From the NCBI RefSeq assembly GCF_002002925.1, contig NZ_CP019511.1:1860001-1924000 (forward strand): DNA of 64,000 bases. Direction: 5' to 3'. Positions within the stretch are counted from its first letter, which is position 1. Each line of letters opens with the position of its first letter. Below, piece after piece: positions 1 to 8,730 of this stretch. Made by a program: the position numbers and the translations under genes. The notes under the pieces are model-generated. The model was not told the origin of the DNA and made no database searches. It was given only the letters and a program-made list of their open reading frames with translations. Source of the DNA: Sphingomonas sp. LM7 (lineage in GTDB: Bacteria > Pseudomonadota > Alphaproteobacteria > Sphingomonadales > Sphingomonadaceae).

Positions 1-2573
1 GTGGCCGAACGGACGAAGCTGCCGATATCGAGCTTGAACAGGCTGACGTTGAACAGCGTGCCGCGGCCCAGATAATATTCGATCGCGACATCATAGTTGT
101 TCGAGCGCCACGGGTTGAGATACGGGTTGCCGCTCGAATTGGCCCCCGTCACCTGACGCACGCCGCACGGCGCGGCATCGGCCGGCGGCGGCGGATCGCC
201 CGGCTTGGGGCAGAGCGAGTCCGCGGTCGAGATGGTCAGGCCGCCGCCGTAATTGCCCAGATCAAGCGGGATCATCGTCTTGGCGAACGAGGCGCGCAGA
301 CGCAGGTTCGGCGTGATATCCGCCTTGAGGTTCACCGCCGGCAGGACGTCGACATAGTCGCGCCGAGTGACGGTATCGCCTTCATCGGTGTTGGTATCGC
401 CATAGCTGCGCGTGCCGCCGGTGATGTTCTGCTTCACCGTCAGCTTGGTGTTGATGATCTTCGCACCGATCGCCGCACTGAAGATGCCGGTCTGGAACGC
501 GGTGTTCACATAGGCGCTCTCCTCGACCAGATCGACGTCATAGGTGCGGCCCGGGATGATGACTTCGTCGGCGCCGCCGAACACGCGCTCATGGAACGCC
601 TTGGCATCGTCGAAGTCGCGCGGATCGGCGACCCAGAAGCCCGGAATGCCCGAGCTGACTCCGCCGAGGTTGGTGAGGAAATAGACGTTGTTATACTCGT
701 TGAGCTTGGTCGGCTTGTTGACCGTATAGCCCTGGAACACCGTTGTCGGATTGGTCGCGCTGACCGGCAGCGCCGGGTTGAACGCCGGGTTCGCGACTTG
801 CTCGCCCGCCTGGCAGCCCGACTGGTTCATCACCACGTCGATCGCCTTCCACTGCGCGCCGCAGCCATCGGGCACGGTAGCGCCGTTGCCGCCATAGAAG
901 TTGGAGAAGAGGTGGAAGGCCCGGATCTGGACGCCGCGATCGCTGCGGCGAACGCCGACATCGATGCGCTTCAATGCGCCGAACAGACCGTCACCGTCGA
1001 AGTCGTACGAGCCATCGGCCCGGAAGACGCCGAGATCCGAATCATTCTCCTGATTGCCCTCCGACGAGAAGGCGCCGACCGCATAGCTGTCGAGGTTCGC
1101 CATATAGTCGGCGAGCGGACGCGTGCCGAGGCCGCCGCTGATCGGGTTCTGGAAACCGCTGAGCACCGGATGGTCGCCGCTGATATCCATGTGGATCTGC
1201 GGGTTCTGGCCATAGCCGAGCGGGTTGGGATCGATATAGCGCCCGCCGTTCGAGCCGACGATCCCGTTGGTGTAGCGCGATGCCGGGAATTGCGACGCGA
1301 TGTTCGCCGGGTAGAACGGTCCGCGCGTCGGATCCGCGCCGTCACGGAACAGCGTGAAGGTATTGGTCTGGCGCCAGTTGCTCATATCGCCCTGGACCTG
1401 GCCGTTCACGCTGCGGAAATTGGCGTCCGCGCGCATTGCCCGCGCCGTGAACCGGAAGTTGCTGCCCGTGTCATAGTCGAGCTCGAGATTGTAGTTCGTC
1501 GCCTTCGACTTGGTGGTGCGATTGACGGTGAAGCTGTTCAGCCACCACACGTTGAGGTCATATTCGTCGACGTCGAGCCAAGGCTGGCCGTTGCCGCCGA
1601 CCTGGCCCGAATCCGACGACGCAGTCGGATTGGTCCAGCCCAGACCGCTCCAGCGATTCGAGATGTTGATGCCCGCGGCGCGGTTATGCTCGGTGAAGTC
1701 GGTGTGGAAGACTTCGCCGGTAAGCGTGAAGCCCTCGCCGAACTTGAGCTGTGCGGCCGCGTTGATGCCCAGGCGATCGCGCTCGACGACGCGGTTGAAG
1801 AATTCATAGCCGTGCGGCGAGATCCAGTTGGCGCCCGTACCCCCCCAGTCGTTGCTGCCGAACGGACCGCCGGCGATGCCGGCATAGTTGTTGCCAAGGT
1901 TGGAATTGCTCTTAACCGCCGAGAGCATCACGCCGAAATTGTCGCTGCGCCACGCCACCAGGCCGCTGACCAGATAGTCGTTCTGCTTGGTATAGTCGCC
2001 GCGCGAATATTCGGCCTGGCCCGAGACGGTGAGGCCCGCATCGAGATCGAACGGACGCCGGGTGCGCAGATCGACGGTGCCCGAGATGCCCGACAGCGCA
2101 TTGGTGGTGTCGGTCGACTTGTAGACGACGACCTTGTTCATCAGCTGGGCGGGCAAGTCGTTGAGGTTGGGACGTGCCTCGCCAAGATTGCCCGGGCTCA
2201 GATACTGCTCGCCGTTGAGCAGCGTGATGACCTGCGGCAGGCCGCGGATGTTGACGTTGGCGCCCTCGCCTGCGCTGCGCTGGATCTGGACGCCCGAAAT
2301 GCGCTGAAGCGCGTCGACGATGGTGACGTCGGGCAGCTTGCCGATATCCTCGGCCGAGATCGCATCGACGATCGCGGTCTCGTCACGCTTGATGTCGATC
2401 GCGGCCTGTTGCGACGCGCGGATGCCGGTGACGACGATGTCCTCGCCCGCTTCGACCGGATCGTCCTGCGCGGCAGGCGCAGGTGCGGGAACCGCATCCT
2501 GTGCCCATGCCGGCGCCACCATTGCGGTGGTAGCCAACAGGCCGACAATTACCCCTGATAACCCCTGCTTCAT
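1..2573 (-). CDS. TonB-dependent outer-membrane receptor (C-terminus beyond left edge)
   Basis: The minus strand reads open from an ATG at 2573 to the window edge (about 857 codons), so the end of the beta-barrel is missing. Translation gives a Sec signal peptide (MKQGLSGVIVGLLATTAMVA, likely cut after AWA), a TonB box (EDIVVTGIRAS) and a plug domain with the usual motifs IGKLPDVTIVDALQRISGVQ and NIRGLPQVITLLNGEQYL, followed by barrel sequence rich in aromatic and Asn residues. This family imports oligosaccharides or other large solutes across the outer membrane using TonB energy. It starts 68 bp downstream of the GH3 glucosidase on the same strand, so the two are probably co-transcribed and the substrate is probably a glucan or glucoside (inference). 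A long plus-strand open frame over the same DNA is a shadow. Confidence 0.93.
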   Translation of the reverse strand, partial: MKQGLSGVIVGLLATTAMVAPAWAQDAVPAPAPAAQDDPVEAGEDIVVTGIRASQQAAIDIKRDETAIVDAISAEDIGKLPDVTIVDALQRISGVQIQRSAGEGANVNIRGLPQVITLLNGEQYLSPGNLGEARPNLNDLPAQLMNKVVVYKSTDTTNALSGISGTVDLRTRRPFDLDAGLTVSGQAEYSRGDYTKQNDYLVSGLVAWRSDNFGVMLSAVKSNSNLGNNYAGIAGGPFGSNDWGGTGANWISPHGYEFFNRVVERDRLGINAAAQLKFGEGFTLTGEVFHTDFTEHNRAAGINISNRWSGLGWTNPTASSDSGQVGGNGQPWLDVDEYDLNVWWLNSFTVNRTTKSKATNYNLELDYDTGSNFRFTARAMRADANFRSVNGQVQGDMSNWRQTNTFTLFRDGADPTRGPFYPANIASQFPASRYTNGIVGSNGGRYIDPNPLGYGQNPQIHMDISGDHPVLSGFQNPISGGLGTRPLADYMANLDSYAVGAFSSEGNQENDSDLGVFRADGSYDFDGDGLFGALKRIDVGVRRSDRGVQIRAFHLFSNFYGGNGATVPDGCGAQWKAIDVVMNQSGCQAGEQVANPAFNPALPVSATNPTTVFQGYTVNKPTKLNEYNNVYFLTNLGGVSSGIPGFWVADPRDFDDAKAFHERVFGGADEVIIPGRTYDVDLVEESAYVNTAFQTGIFSAAIGAKIINTKLTVKQNITGGTRSYGDTNTDEGDTVTRRDYVDVLPAVNLKADITPNLRLRASFAKTMIPLDLGNYGGGLTISTADSLCPKPGDPPPPADAAPCGVRQVTGANSSGNPYLNPWRSNNYDVAIEYYLGRGTLFNVSLFKLDIGSFVRSA

Positions 2574-2641
2574 TCTGTCTTCCTCCCAAAATTGCCTGGT
2601 GGGACGTTCTTCCGCGCCCCGAGCGTCCAGGTTTGCCTTCG

Positions 2642-4915
2642 TCAGGGCGCCAGCCGGCGCTCCCGCAAATCGGTGGTGCCGGTGAGCACCGGCTGTGCGG
2701 CGTCGCGTGCGATCGCGACGCGCCAGGTTCCGGGCGCGATGCGATAGCTGGCGCCGGCGACGTCATAGTCGGCGATCACCCGCGGCTCGGCGGTGAGCGT
2801 GATGCGGCGCGTCTCGCCGGGCTTGAGCGCCACCCGCTCGAAGCCGGCGAGGCGCAGCGGCCGGGCGCCGCCCTGCGGCGTGACATAGAGCTGGGGCACG
2901 TCCGCCCCTGCCCGCTTGCCGCGATTGGTGACGTCGAAGCTGACCTTTAGGCTGTCGCCGCCTTCGACGCGCAGCTTCGCATAGTCGAAGCGCGTGTAGG
3001 AAAGGCCATGGCCGAACGCGAAGAGCGGCTTGTGCCCTTGGCGGGCATACCAGCGATAGCCGACGTCCGAGCCTTCGCGATACTGGACCTCGAACGGCCG
3101 GATCGCGCGGGCGTCCTCGCCATGCTTGGGATCGGCGAGCACCTGCTCGATGCCGGGCACCTGCGGCCGCGGCGCCTGTGACGAGGTCGCCGGAAAGGTG
3201 ATCGGCAGGCGGCCCGAGGGATTGACCTCGCCGAACAGCACCCGCGCGATCGCCTCGCCGCCGCGCTGGCCGGGATACCAGGCGGCGAGCACAGCGGGCA
3301 CGCGATCGATCCACGGCATCAGCACCGGGCCGCCGGTGGTCAGCACCACTGCGGTTTTCGGATTGGCGGCAGCGACTGCGGCAATCAGCGCATCCTGATT
3401 GCCGTCGAGCGCGATGCCCTCCGGGTCGGCGGCTTCGGTGGTCCATTGCGTCGCGACGACGATCGCGAGATCGGCACCGCGTGCGGCGGCCGCGGCGGCG
3501 GCTGGATCGCTGCCATCGAAGAACTGGACATCGGCCCTCGGCGCGAGCGCGCGGATCGCGTTGAGCGGCGACGAGGCGTGCCAGGTGGTGCGCGAGAACG
3601 ACGCGGGCGCGCCATGGGCGAGCGGGATCTCGACCGGCGCACCGCCAACAGAACGGACCTGCGAAGAGCCGCCGCCCGAAAGTACCCCGACATCGGCATG
3701 GCCGCCGATCAGCACGATGCGCCTGGCCGACTTCGCCAGCGGCAGGATACCGCGATCATTCTTGAGCAGCACGATGCCGGCTTCGGCGGCGCGCTGGGCG
3801 ACATCGGCGTTCCCGGCGTAATCGATCGGCTGCGGCGTATCGACCACCGGCGCATCCATCACGCCGGCCGAGAAGCTGCCGAACAGGATGCGGCGAACCA
3901 TGTCGTCGAGCCGGGCGCGGGGAAGTTCGCCGCTCTCGACGGCCTTGCGCAGATCGGCGCGGAAGAACGGATGCGTGTCCAGCTCGCCGCCCGATTGCTG
4001 ATCGAGCCCGTTGCGCGCCGCCTTGACCGTCGAGTGGACCGCGCCCCAATCGGACATCACCCAGCCGCGATAGCCCCAGTCGCCCTTGAGCACCCGATTG
4101 AGCAGCCAGTCATTCTCACAGGCATAGTCGCCGCCGACCCTGTTATAGGCGCACATCACCGAGCCGGGCTGGCCGCGCTCGAGCGCGATGCGGAAGGCGA
4201 GAAGGTCGCTCTCGCGAAACGCCGCTTCGTCGATCCGGGCGTCCATGACGAAGCGGCCGGTCTCCTGCGCGTTGAGCGCGAAATGCTTGATCGTCGAGAC
4301 GACGCGGTTCGACTGGATGCCGCGGATCGATTCGCCCGCCATCAGCCCGGCGAGCAGCGGATCCTCGCCAAGATATTCGAAATTTCGCCCGCCCCAGGGA
4401 TCGCGAGTCAAGTTGATGCCGCCCGCCAGCATGACGTTGAAGCGCTTGGCGCGCGCCTCGCTGCCGATCATCGCGCCGCTGGCATAGGCAAGTTGCGGAT
4501 CGAAGCTGGCGGCGAGCCCGAGGCCGGAGGGGAGCGCCGTGGCGACGTCGCCCTTGCGCTGCTCGACCTGGTTGGCGACGCCAAGGCTGGCGTCGGTCTC
4601 GCGCAGCGCCGGGATGCCGAGACGCGGGATCGCGGGCTGGTGGCCAGCGGACTGGATCAGGTCGGCCGGCGCGTCCGGGCCTTTCGCGAAGGGCGGGAAG
4701 AAGGTGTAGACGAGCTGGAGCTTCTCCTCGAACGTCATCGCGGCGAGCAGCATTTCCGCGCGGGCGGCGGGCGCCAAGGCCGCATCGGTCCAGGGACGCG
4801 CGACAGAGGTGGAGCGGGTGGAAGGCGCCGCGGCATCCTGCGCAAGCGCCGGCACGGCCGCAACCATGGCGATCATCGCAATCGGACGCGCGACGCTCGC
4901 AAAACTTGAAACCAT
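2642..4915 (-). CDS. secreted GH3 beta-glucosidase
   Basis: 757 aa, a normal length for a bacterial GH3 enzyme. It has a Sec signal peptide (cleavage near ALA-QD, residue 25), the GH3 N-terminal TIM barrel with the KHF motif (STIKHFALNAQETG), the nucleophile aspartate in VMSDWGA (D289), the alpha/beta sandwich domain (starting near AGIVLLKNDRGILPL) and a C-terminal fibronectin III-like domain (HGLSYTRFDYAKL onwards). The family releases glucose or other sugars from the non-reducing end of beta-glucosides; linkage specificity cannot be read from sequence. It heads a probable operon with the TonB receptor at 1-2573. Two overlapping TGAGAACGTTCTCA-like operators lie about 190 bp upstream, which suggests sugar-responsive repression. 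The product is probably periplasmic. Confidence 0.93.
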   Translation of the reverse strand: MVSSFASVARPIAMIAMVAAVPALAQDAAAPSTRSTSVARPWTDAALAPAARAEMLLAAMTFEEKLQLVYTFFPPFAKGPDAPADLIQSAGHQPAIPRLGIPALRETDASLGVANQVEQRKGDVATALPSGLGLAASFDPQLAYASGAMIGSEARAKRFNVMLAGGINLTRDPWGGRNFEYLGEDPLLAGLMAGESIRGIQSNRVVSTIKHFALNAQETGRFVMDARIDEAAFRESDLLAFRIALERGQPGSVMCAYNRVGGDYACENDWLLNRVLKGDWGYRGWVMSDWGAVHSTVKAARNGLDQQSGGELDTHPFFRADLRKAVESGELPRARLDDMVRRILFGSFSAGVMDAPVVDTPQPIDYAGNADVAQRAAEAGIVLLKNDRGILPLAKSARRIVLIGGHADVGVLSGGGSSQVRSVGGAPVEIPLAHGAPASFSRTTWHASSPLNAIRALAPRADVQFFDGSDPAAAAAAARGADLAIVVATQWTTEAADPEGIALDGNQDALIAAVAAANPKTAVVLTTGGPVLMPWIDRVPAVLAAWYPGQRGGEAIARVLFGEVNPSGRLPITFPATSSQAPRPQVPGIEQVLADPKHGEDARAIRPFEVQYREGSDVGYRWYARQGHKPLFAFGHGLSYTRFDYAKLRVEGGDSLKVSFDVTNRGKRAGADVPQLYVTPQGGARPLRLAGFERVALKPGETRRITLTAEPRVIADYDVAGASYRIAPGTWRVAIARDAAQPVLTGTTDLRERRLAP

Positions 4916-5286
4916 TACCCCTCGTCTCCCCTTTCGCCGCGGCTGGGCGGCGCGTTATTCTTCGGGGGCGGCTTCTGGAGACTGACAACGCTGTCTAGCC
5001 CCTGGCCGAGACGAACGGCAGCGCGCGTCTGCGCGCATGCAATTCCCTTCCAACACCCCTCGTTCGTGGAGTCTGTCGCTCCGATGACGGCGTTTAAGCA
5101 CAGGTTGAGAGCGTTCTCAAGAACGTTCTCACGATCGGTGATTTTGACTGACAGCGTTGTATGCGAGACACAGCAAGGCCACACGCCGCCCCTCACCATT
5201 CGACAGAATGCTATGGTTTTACGTGGTCTTGGCTGTATTGTCGGGCGATCGGCCAAGCGCCGTCATGGAGCGGATTTCCTGGACGC
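4916..5286. other. divergent intergenic region, GH3 gene / hybrid kinase
   Basis: 371 bp without a credible gene; short open frames here lack family resemblance and ribosome-binding sites. The region must hold promoters for the GH3 gene (minus) and the sensor kinase (plus). The only clear element is the double palindrome at 5106-5131. Confidence 0.6.
5106..5131. promoter_or_regulatory. two overlapping LacI-type operators (TGAGAACGTTCTCA-like)
   Basis: TGAGAGCGTTCTCA at 5106-5119 and CAAGAACGTTCTCA at 5118-5131 match the perfect 14-bp palindrome TGAGAACGTTCTCA found at 21554-21567 at 13 and 12 of 14 positions. The even length and central CG are typical of LacI-family operators. The site lies between the GH3 gene and the sensor kinase. 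The matching regulator is not obvious in this window, because the one LacI gene here is better explained by a different palindrome. Confidence 0.6.
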
Positions 5287-8200
5287 ATGACCAGCGGACA
5301 CGCGGCAGAGTTCCTGAGCGGCGGCGGCGAGATGGGCCGGCGGATTCGCGCGTATGACTGGAGCCGGCATCCGCTCGGCGATCCCGAGACCTGGCCGCAG
5401 GGGCTGCGCACCGTCGTGCGGCTAATGCTCACCACCAGGCATCCGACGCTGATCTTCTGGGGCCGCGACTTCCACTGCCTGTACAATGACAGCTTCGCGC
5501 AATCGCTGGGGCCCGAGAAGCATCCCGCGATGCTCGGCGCGCAAGGGCGGCCGATGTGGCAGGAGGTATGGCCGGTGGTCGGCGCCGAGCTCGAACGCGT
5601 GTTCGCCGGCAAGGGCTCGAGCTACCAGGCGGACCAGCTGGTCCCGATCCAGCGCCATGGCAGGCTCGAGCAGGTCTATTGGACCTATAGCTACAGCCCG
5701 ATCGACGATGCCGGCGATGTCGGCGGGGTGCTGGTTCTGTGTACCGAGACGACGCGCGGGGTGATCGAGCGGCGGCACGATGCGCTTGCGGAGCTGGCCG
5801 ATCGCTTCCGCGACGTCGAGGATCCCGACGAGATCGCCTATACTGCGGCGGAGCTGCTCGGGCAGCGGCTGGGAGCCAGCCGCGCCGGCTATGGCACGAT
5901 CGACACCCAGGCAGAGACCATCCGGATCGAGCGTGACTGGAACGCTCCGGGGGTACGGAGCATCGCCGGGACCCTGCGCTTCCGCGACTATGGCAGCTAT
6001 GTCGACGACCTGAAGGCGGGCCGCACCGTCGTGGTCTCCGACGCCGAACAGGATCCGCGCACGCGCGACGCCGCCGCAGGTCTGAAGGCGATGAGCGCGC
6101 AGTCGTTCGTCAACATGCCGGTCACCGAACAGGGCGGCTTCGTCGCCATGCTGTTCCTCAACCATGGCGAGGCGCGGCGATGGAGCGACGACGAGCTGGA
6201 GCTGATCCGCGACGTCGCCGAGCGCACCCGCAACGCCGTCGCCCGGCGCGAGGCCGAACAGGCGCTGCGCAAGAACGAGACGCGGCTGCGCTTCCTCGAT
6301 GCGCTGGGCAGCGCGACGGCGCAGGCGCGCGATGCCGACGCAGTGATGGCCGTGACCACGCGGATGCTGGGCGAGCATCTCGGCGGGTCGGACTGTGCCT
6401 ATGCCGACATGGAAGCCGATGAGGACCGGTTCAACATTCGTGGCGACTGGCATGCCAGCGACGCGCCGAGCATCGTTGGGCGCTACAGCCTCGCCAGCTT
6501 CGGCAGCTTTGCGGTGGTCAGCCTCAGGCATGGCCATCCGCTGGTCCTCGACGACACGAGCCAGCTCGGCGAGGACGGCGCAGCGGCGTTCCGGGCCATC
6601 GGCAGCGCGGCGACGATCTGCATGCCCTTCCTCAAGGAAGGCAGGCTCACGGCGCTGATGGCGATCCACAATGCCACGCCGCGCCGCTGGACTGCCGACG
6701 AGCTGGGACTGCTGCGCGAAGTGACCGAGCGGAGCTGGGCGCATATCGAACGCGTCCGCGCCGAAGCCGCGCTGCGCGAGAGCGAAAGCCGGCTGCGCCT
6801 GTCGGTGGAAGGCGCGCGGATCGGCACCTGGGACTGGGACCTGCGCACGATGATCGGGTCGTGGTCCGAGCGCACCGCCGAGATCATGGGGGTGGCGAGC
6901 GGCGAGAACGTCACGGTCGAGCTGCGCTACCGGCTGATCCATCCCGACGACCGCGAATGGGTGCGCGAGACCTTTGCCAGGGCGATCGCGGCTGGCAAGG
7001 ATATCGCGACCGAATACCGGGTCGTGCGCCCCGATGGCGGGCTGCGCTGGATCGCGTCGCGCGGGCAGGTGACGCGCGACGATCAGGGTGCGGCGGTGCG
7101 GATCATCGGCACGGTGCGCGACGTCACCCAGCGGCGCGAGGCGCAGGAAGCGCTCAAGGCGCTCAACGAGACGCTCGAGCATCAGATCGCCGAACGCACC
7201 GCCGAGCGCGACCGGATGTGGCGGCTGAGCGGGGATTTGTTCCTCGTCATCGGGCGGCGCTGGGAGATCCGCGCAGTCAATCCGGCGGTGACGGGCCTGC
7301 TCGGCTACACGCCCGAGGAAGTGATCGGCGAGCGCTTCGTCCGCTTCTTCCATCCCGATGAATTCGAGAACGTGGTGCTGGCGATCCGGACGACCGCCAC
7401 GGCCACGCTGCGCGACTTCGTCGGCCGGCTGCGCGCCAAGGACGGATCGTGGCGGCGCTTCGCCTGGACCGCGGCGCCGGGCGAGGGCGAAGCCTATGTG
7501 ATCGGCCGCGACGTCACCGAGGAAGTCGAGCGTCGCGCCGAGCTGGAGCGCGCGCAGGACGCGTTGCGCCAGTCGCAGAAGATGGAATCGCTCGGCCAGC
7601 TGACCGGCGGCGTCGCGCACGACTTCAACAATCTGCTCACCCCGATCATCGGCAGCCTCGACTTGCTGCGCCGCAGCCGGACCGCGACCGAGCGCGAGTT
7701 GCGGCTGATCGGCGCGGCCCTCGAATCGTCTGAGCGCGCCCGGATCCTGGTGCAGCGCCTGCTCGCCTTTGCCCGCCGCCAGCCGCTGCGCCCCGGCCCC
7801 GTCGATCTGGCCGCGCTGATCAACGGCATGTCCGATCTGATCGCGAGCACATCGGGTCCGCAGATCAAATTCGGCGTAAATCTTGCCGAAAACCTGCCCG
7901 CCGCGCTCGCCGACTCCAACCAAATCGAGATGGCAATCCTGAACCTCGCAGTGAACGCCCGCGACGCCATGCCCAATGGCGGTCGGCTGACACTCTCGGC
8001 CAATCCCGAGCAATTGGCCGCGGGGCACCGATCCGAGCTGCCGCCCGGGCAGTATGTGCGGCTGTGCGTCGCCGATACCGGCGCGGGCATGAACGCGGAG
8101 ACGATGGCGCGCGCCGTCGAGCCGTTCTTCTCTACCAAGGGCATCGGCAAGGGCACCGGGCTGGGACTGTCGATGGTGCATGGCCTGATCTCGCAGCTGG

Positions 8201-8661
8201 GCGGCGCGATGCTGCTGTCGAGCAAGCCGGGGCTCGGTACGATGGTCGAACTGTATCTGCCCCTGGCCGAAGGTGTCGTGACGGCGGAAGACGCGCGGGC
8301 GATCCCATGCATCGGCGACGCGGCGGGGAGCGTGCTGCTGGTCGACGACGAGGCGCCGGTGCGCGCCGCGACCGGCGAGTTGCTGCGCGACCTGGGCTAT
8401 CAGGTTGTCGAGGCGGAGAGCGGACGCGAGGCGCTGGACTATCTCGCGCAGCACGGCGTCGATTATCTCGTCACCGATCATCTGATGCCCGGGATGACCG
8501 GCAGCGACCTGGTCCGCACGGTGCGCGAGCGGCACCCGCAGGTGAAGGCACTGATCGTTTCGGGCTATGCCAATCTGGACGGCATCTCGCCCGATCTGCC
8601 GCGACTGGCCAAGCCGTTCCGGCAGGATGAGCTGGCGGCGAGCATGGTGGGATTGGGGTGA
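5287..8661 (+). CDS. hybrid sensor histidine kinase with PAS, tandem GAF and receiver domains
   Basis: 1124 aa, soluble, with no signal peptide or membrane segment. Order: N-terminal PAS-like domain (DWSRHPLGDPETWPQ, residues about 20-150), two GAF domains (about 165-320 and 335-490), two further PAS domains (about 500-625 and 650-760), a HisKA dimerisation domain with phosphoacceptor H778 (GGVAHDFNNLL), a HATPase domain with NARDAMPNGG and GTGLGLSMV motifs, and a C-terminal receiver with D1064 (TDHLMPG) and K1109. The family autophosphorylates on His and passes phosphate to its own receiver. No output DNA-binding domain or separate response regulator lies nearby. The start at 5287 was chosen because homologous kinases begin shortly before the DWSxHPLG motif; upstream in-frame codons extend to 5161 but encode no recognisable domain. 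The signal is unknown. Confidence 0.9.
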   Translation: MTSGHAAEFLSGGGEMGRRIRAYDWSRHPLGDPETWPQGLRTVVRLMLTTRHPTLIFWGRDFHCLYNDSFAQSLGPEKHPAMLGAQGRPMWQEVWPVVGAELERVFAGKGSSYQADQLVPIQRHGRLEQVYWTYSYSPIDDAGDVGGVLVLCTETTRGVIERRHDALAELADRFRDVEDPDEIAYTAAELLGQRLGASRAGYGTIDTQAETIRIERDWNAPGVRSIAGTLRFRDYGSYVDDLKAGRTVVVSDAEQDPRTRDAAAGLKAMSAQSFVNMPVTEQGGFVAMLFLNHGEARRWSDDELELIRDVAERTRNAVARREAEQALRKNETRLRFLDALGSATAQARDADAVMAVTTRMLGEHLGGSDCAYADMEADEDRFNIRGDWHASDAPSIVGRYSLASFGSFAVVSLRHGHPLVLDDTSQLGEDGAAAFRAIGSAATICMPFLKEGRLTALMAIHNATPRRWTADELGLLREVTERSWAHIERVRAEAALRESESRLRLSVEGARIGTWDWDLRTMIGSWSERTAEIMGVASGENVTVELRYRLIHPDDREWVRETFARAIAAGKDIATEYRVVRPDGGLRWIASRGQVTRDDQGAAVRIIGTVRDVTQRREAQEALKALNETLEHQIAERTAERDRMWRLSGDLFLVIGRRWEIRAVNPAVTGLLGYTPEEVIGERFVRFFHPDEFENVVLAIRTTATATLRDFVGRLRAKDGSWRRFAWTAAPGEGEAYVIGRDVTEEVERRAELERAQDALRQSQKMESLGQLTGGVAHDFNNLLTPIIGSLDLLRRSRTATERELRLIGAALESSERARILVQRLLAFARRQPLRPGPVDLAALINGMSDLIASTSGPQIKFGVNLAENLPAALADSNQIEMAILNLAVNARDAMPNGGRLTLSANPEQLAAGHRSELPPGQYVRLCVADTGAGMNAETMARAVEPFFSTKGIGKGTGLGLSMVHGLISQLGGAMLLSSKPGLGTMVELYLPLAEGVVTAEDARAIPCIGDAAGSVLLVDDEAPVRAATGELLRDLGYQVVEAESGREALDYLAQHGVDYLVTDHLMPGMTGSDLVRTVRERHPQVKALIVSGYANLDGISPDLPRLAKPFRQDELAASMVGLG

Positions 8662-8705
8662 CCGGGCTCCCTCCACCGTTCGCCCCGCGCTGATCGGAGG
8701 GCTGG

Positions 8706-8730
8706 CACGGTGCTTTCGCGGCGCCGTGTT
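8706..8730. terminator. candidate bidirectional terminator between convergent genes
   Basis: CACGGTGC (8706-8713) can pair with GCGCCGTG (8721-8728), one G-U pair, across a 7-nt loop. It lies in the 68-bp gap between the convergent kinase and ribonuclease genes. The T-run is weak, so this rests mainly on position and stem. Confidence 0.45.

Noticed and set aside
591..2558. Long plus-strand open frame (655 codons) over the left TonB receptor
   Set aside because: The minus strand encodes a clear TonB receptor with signal peptide, TonB box and plug motifs; the plus frame is a low-complexity Arg/Ala/Glu-rich shadow caused by high GC.
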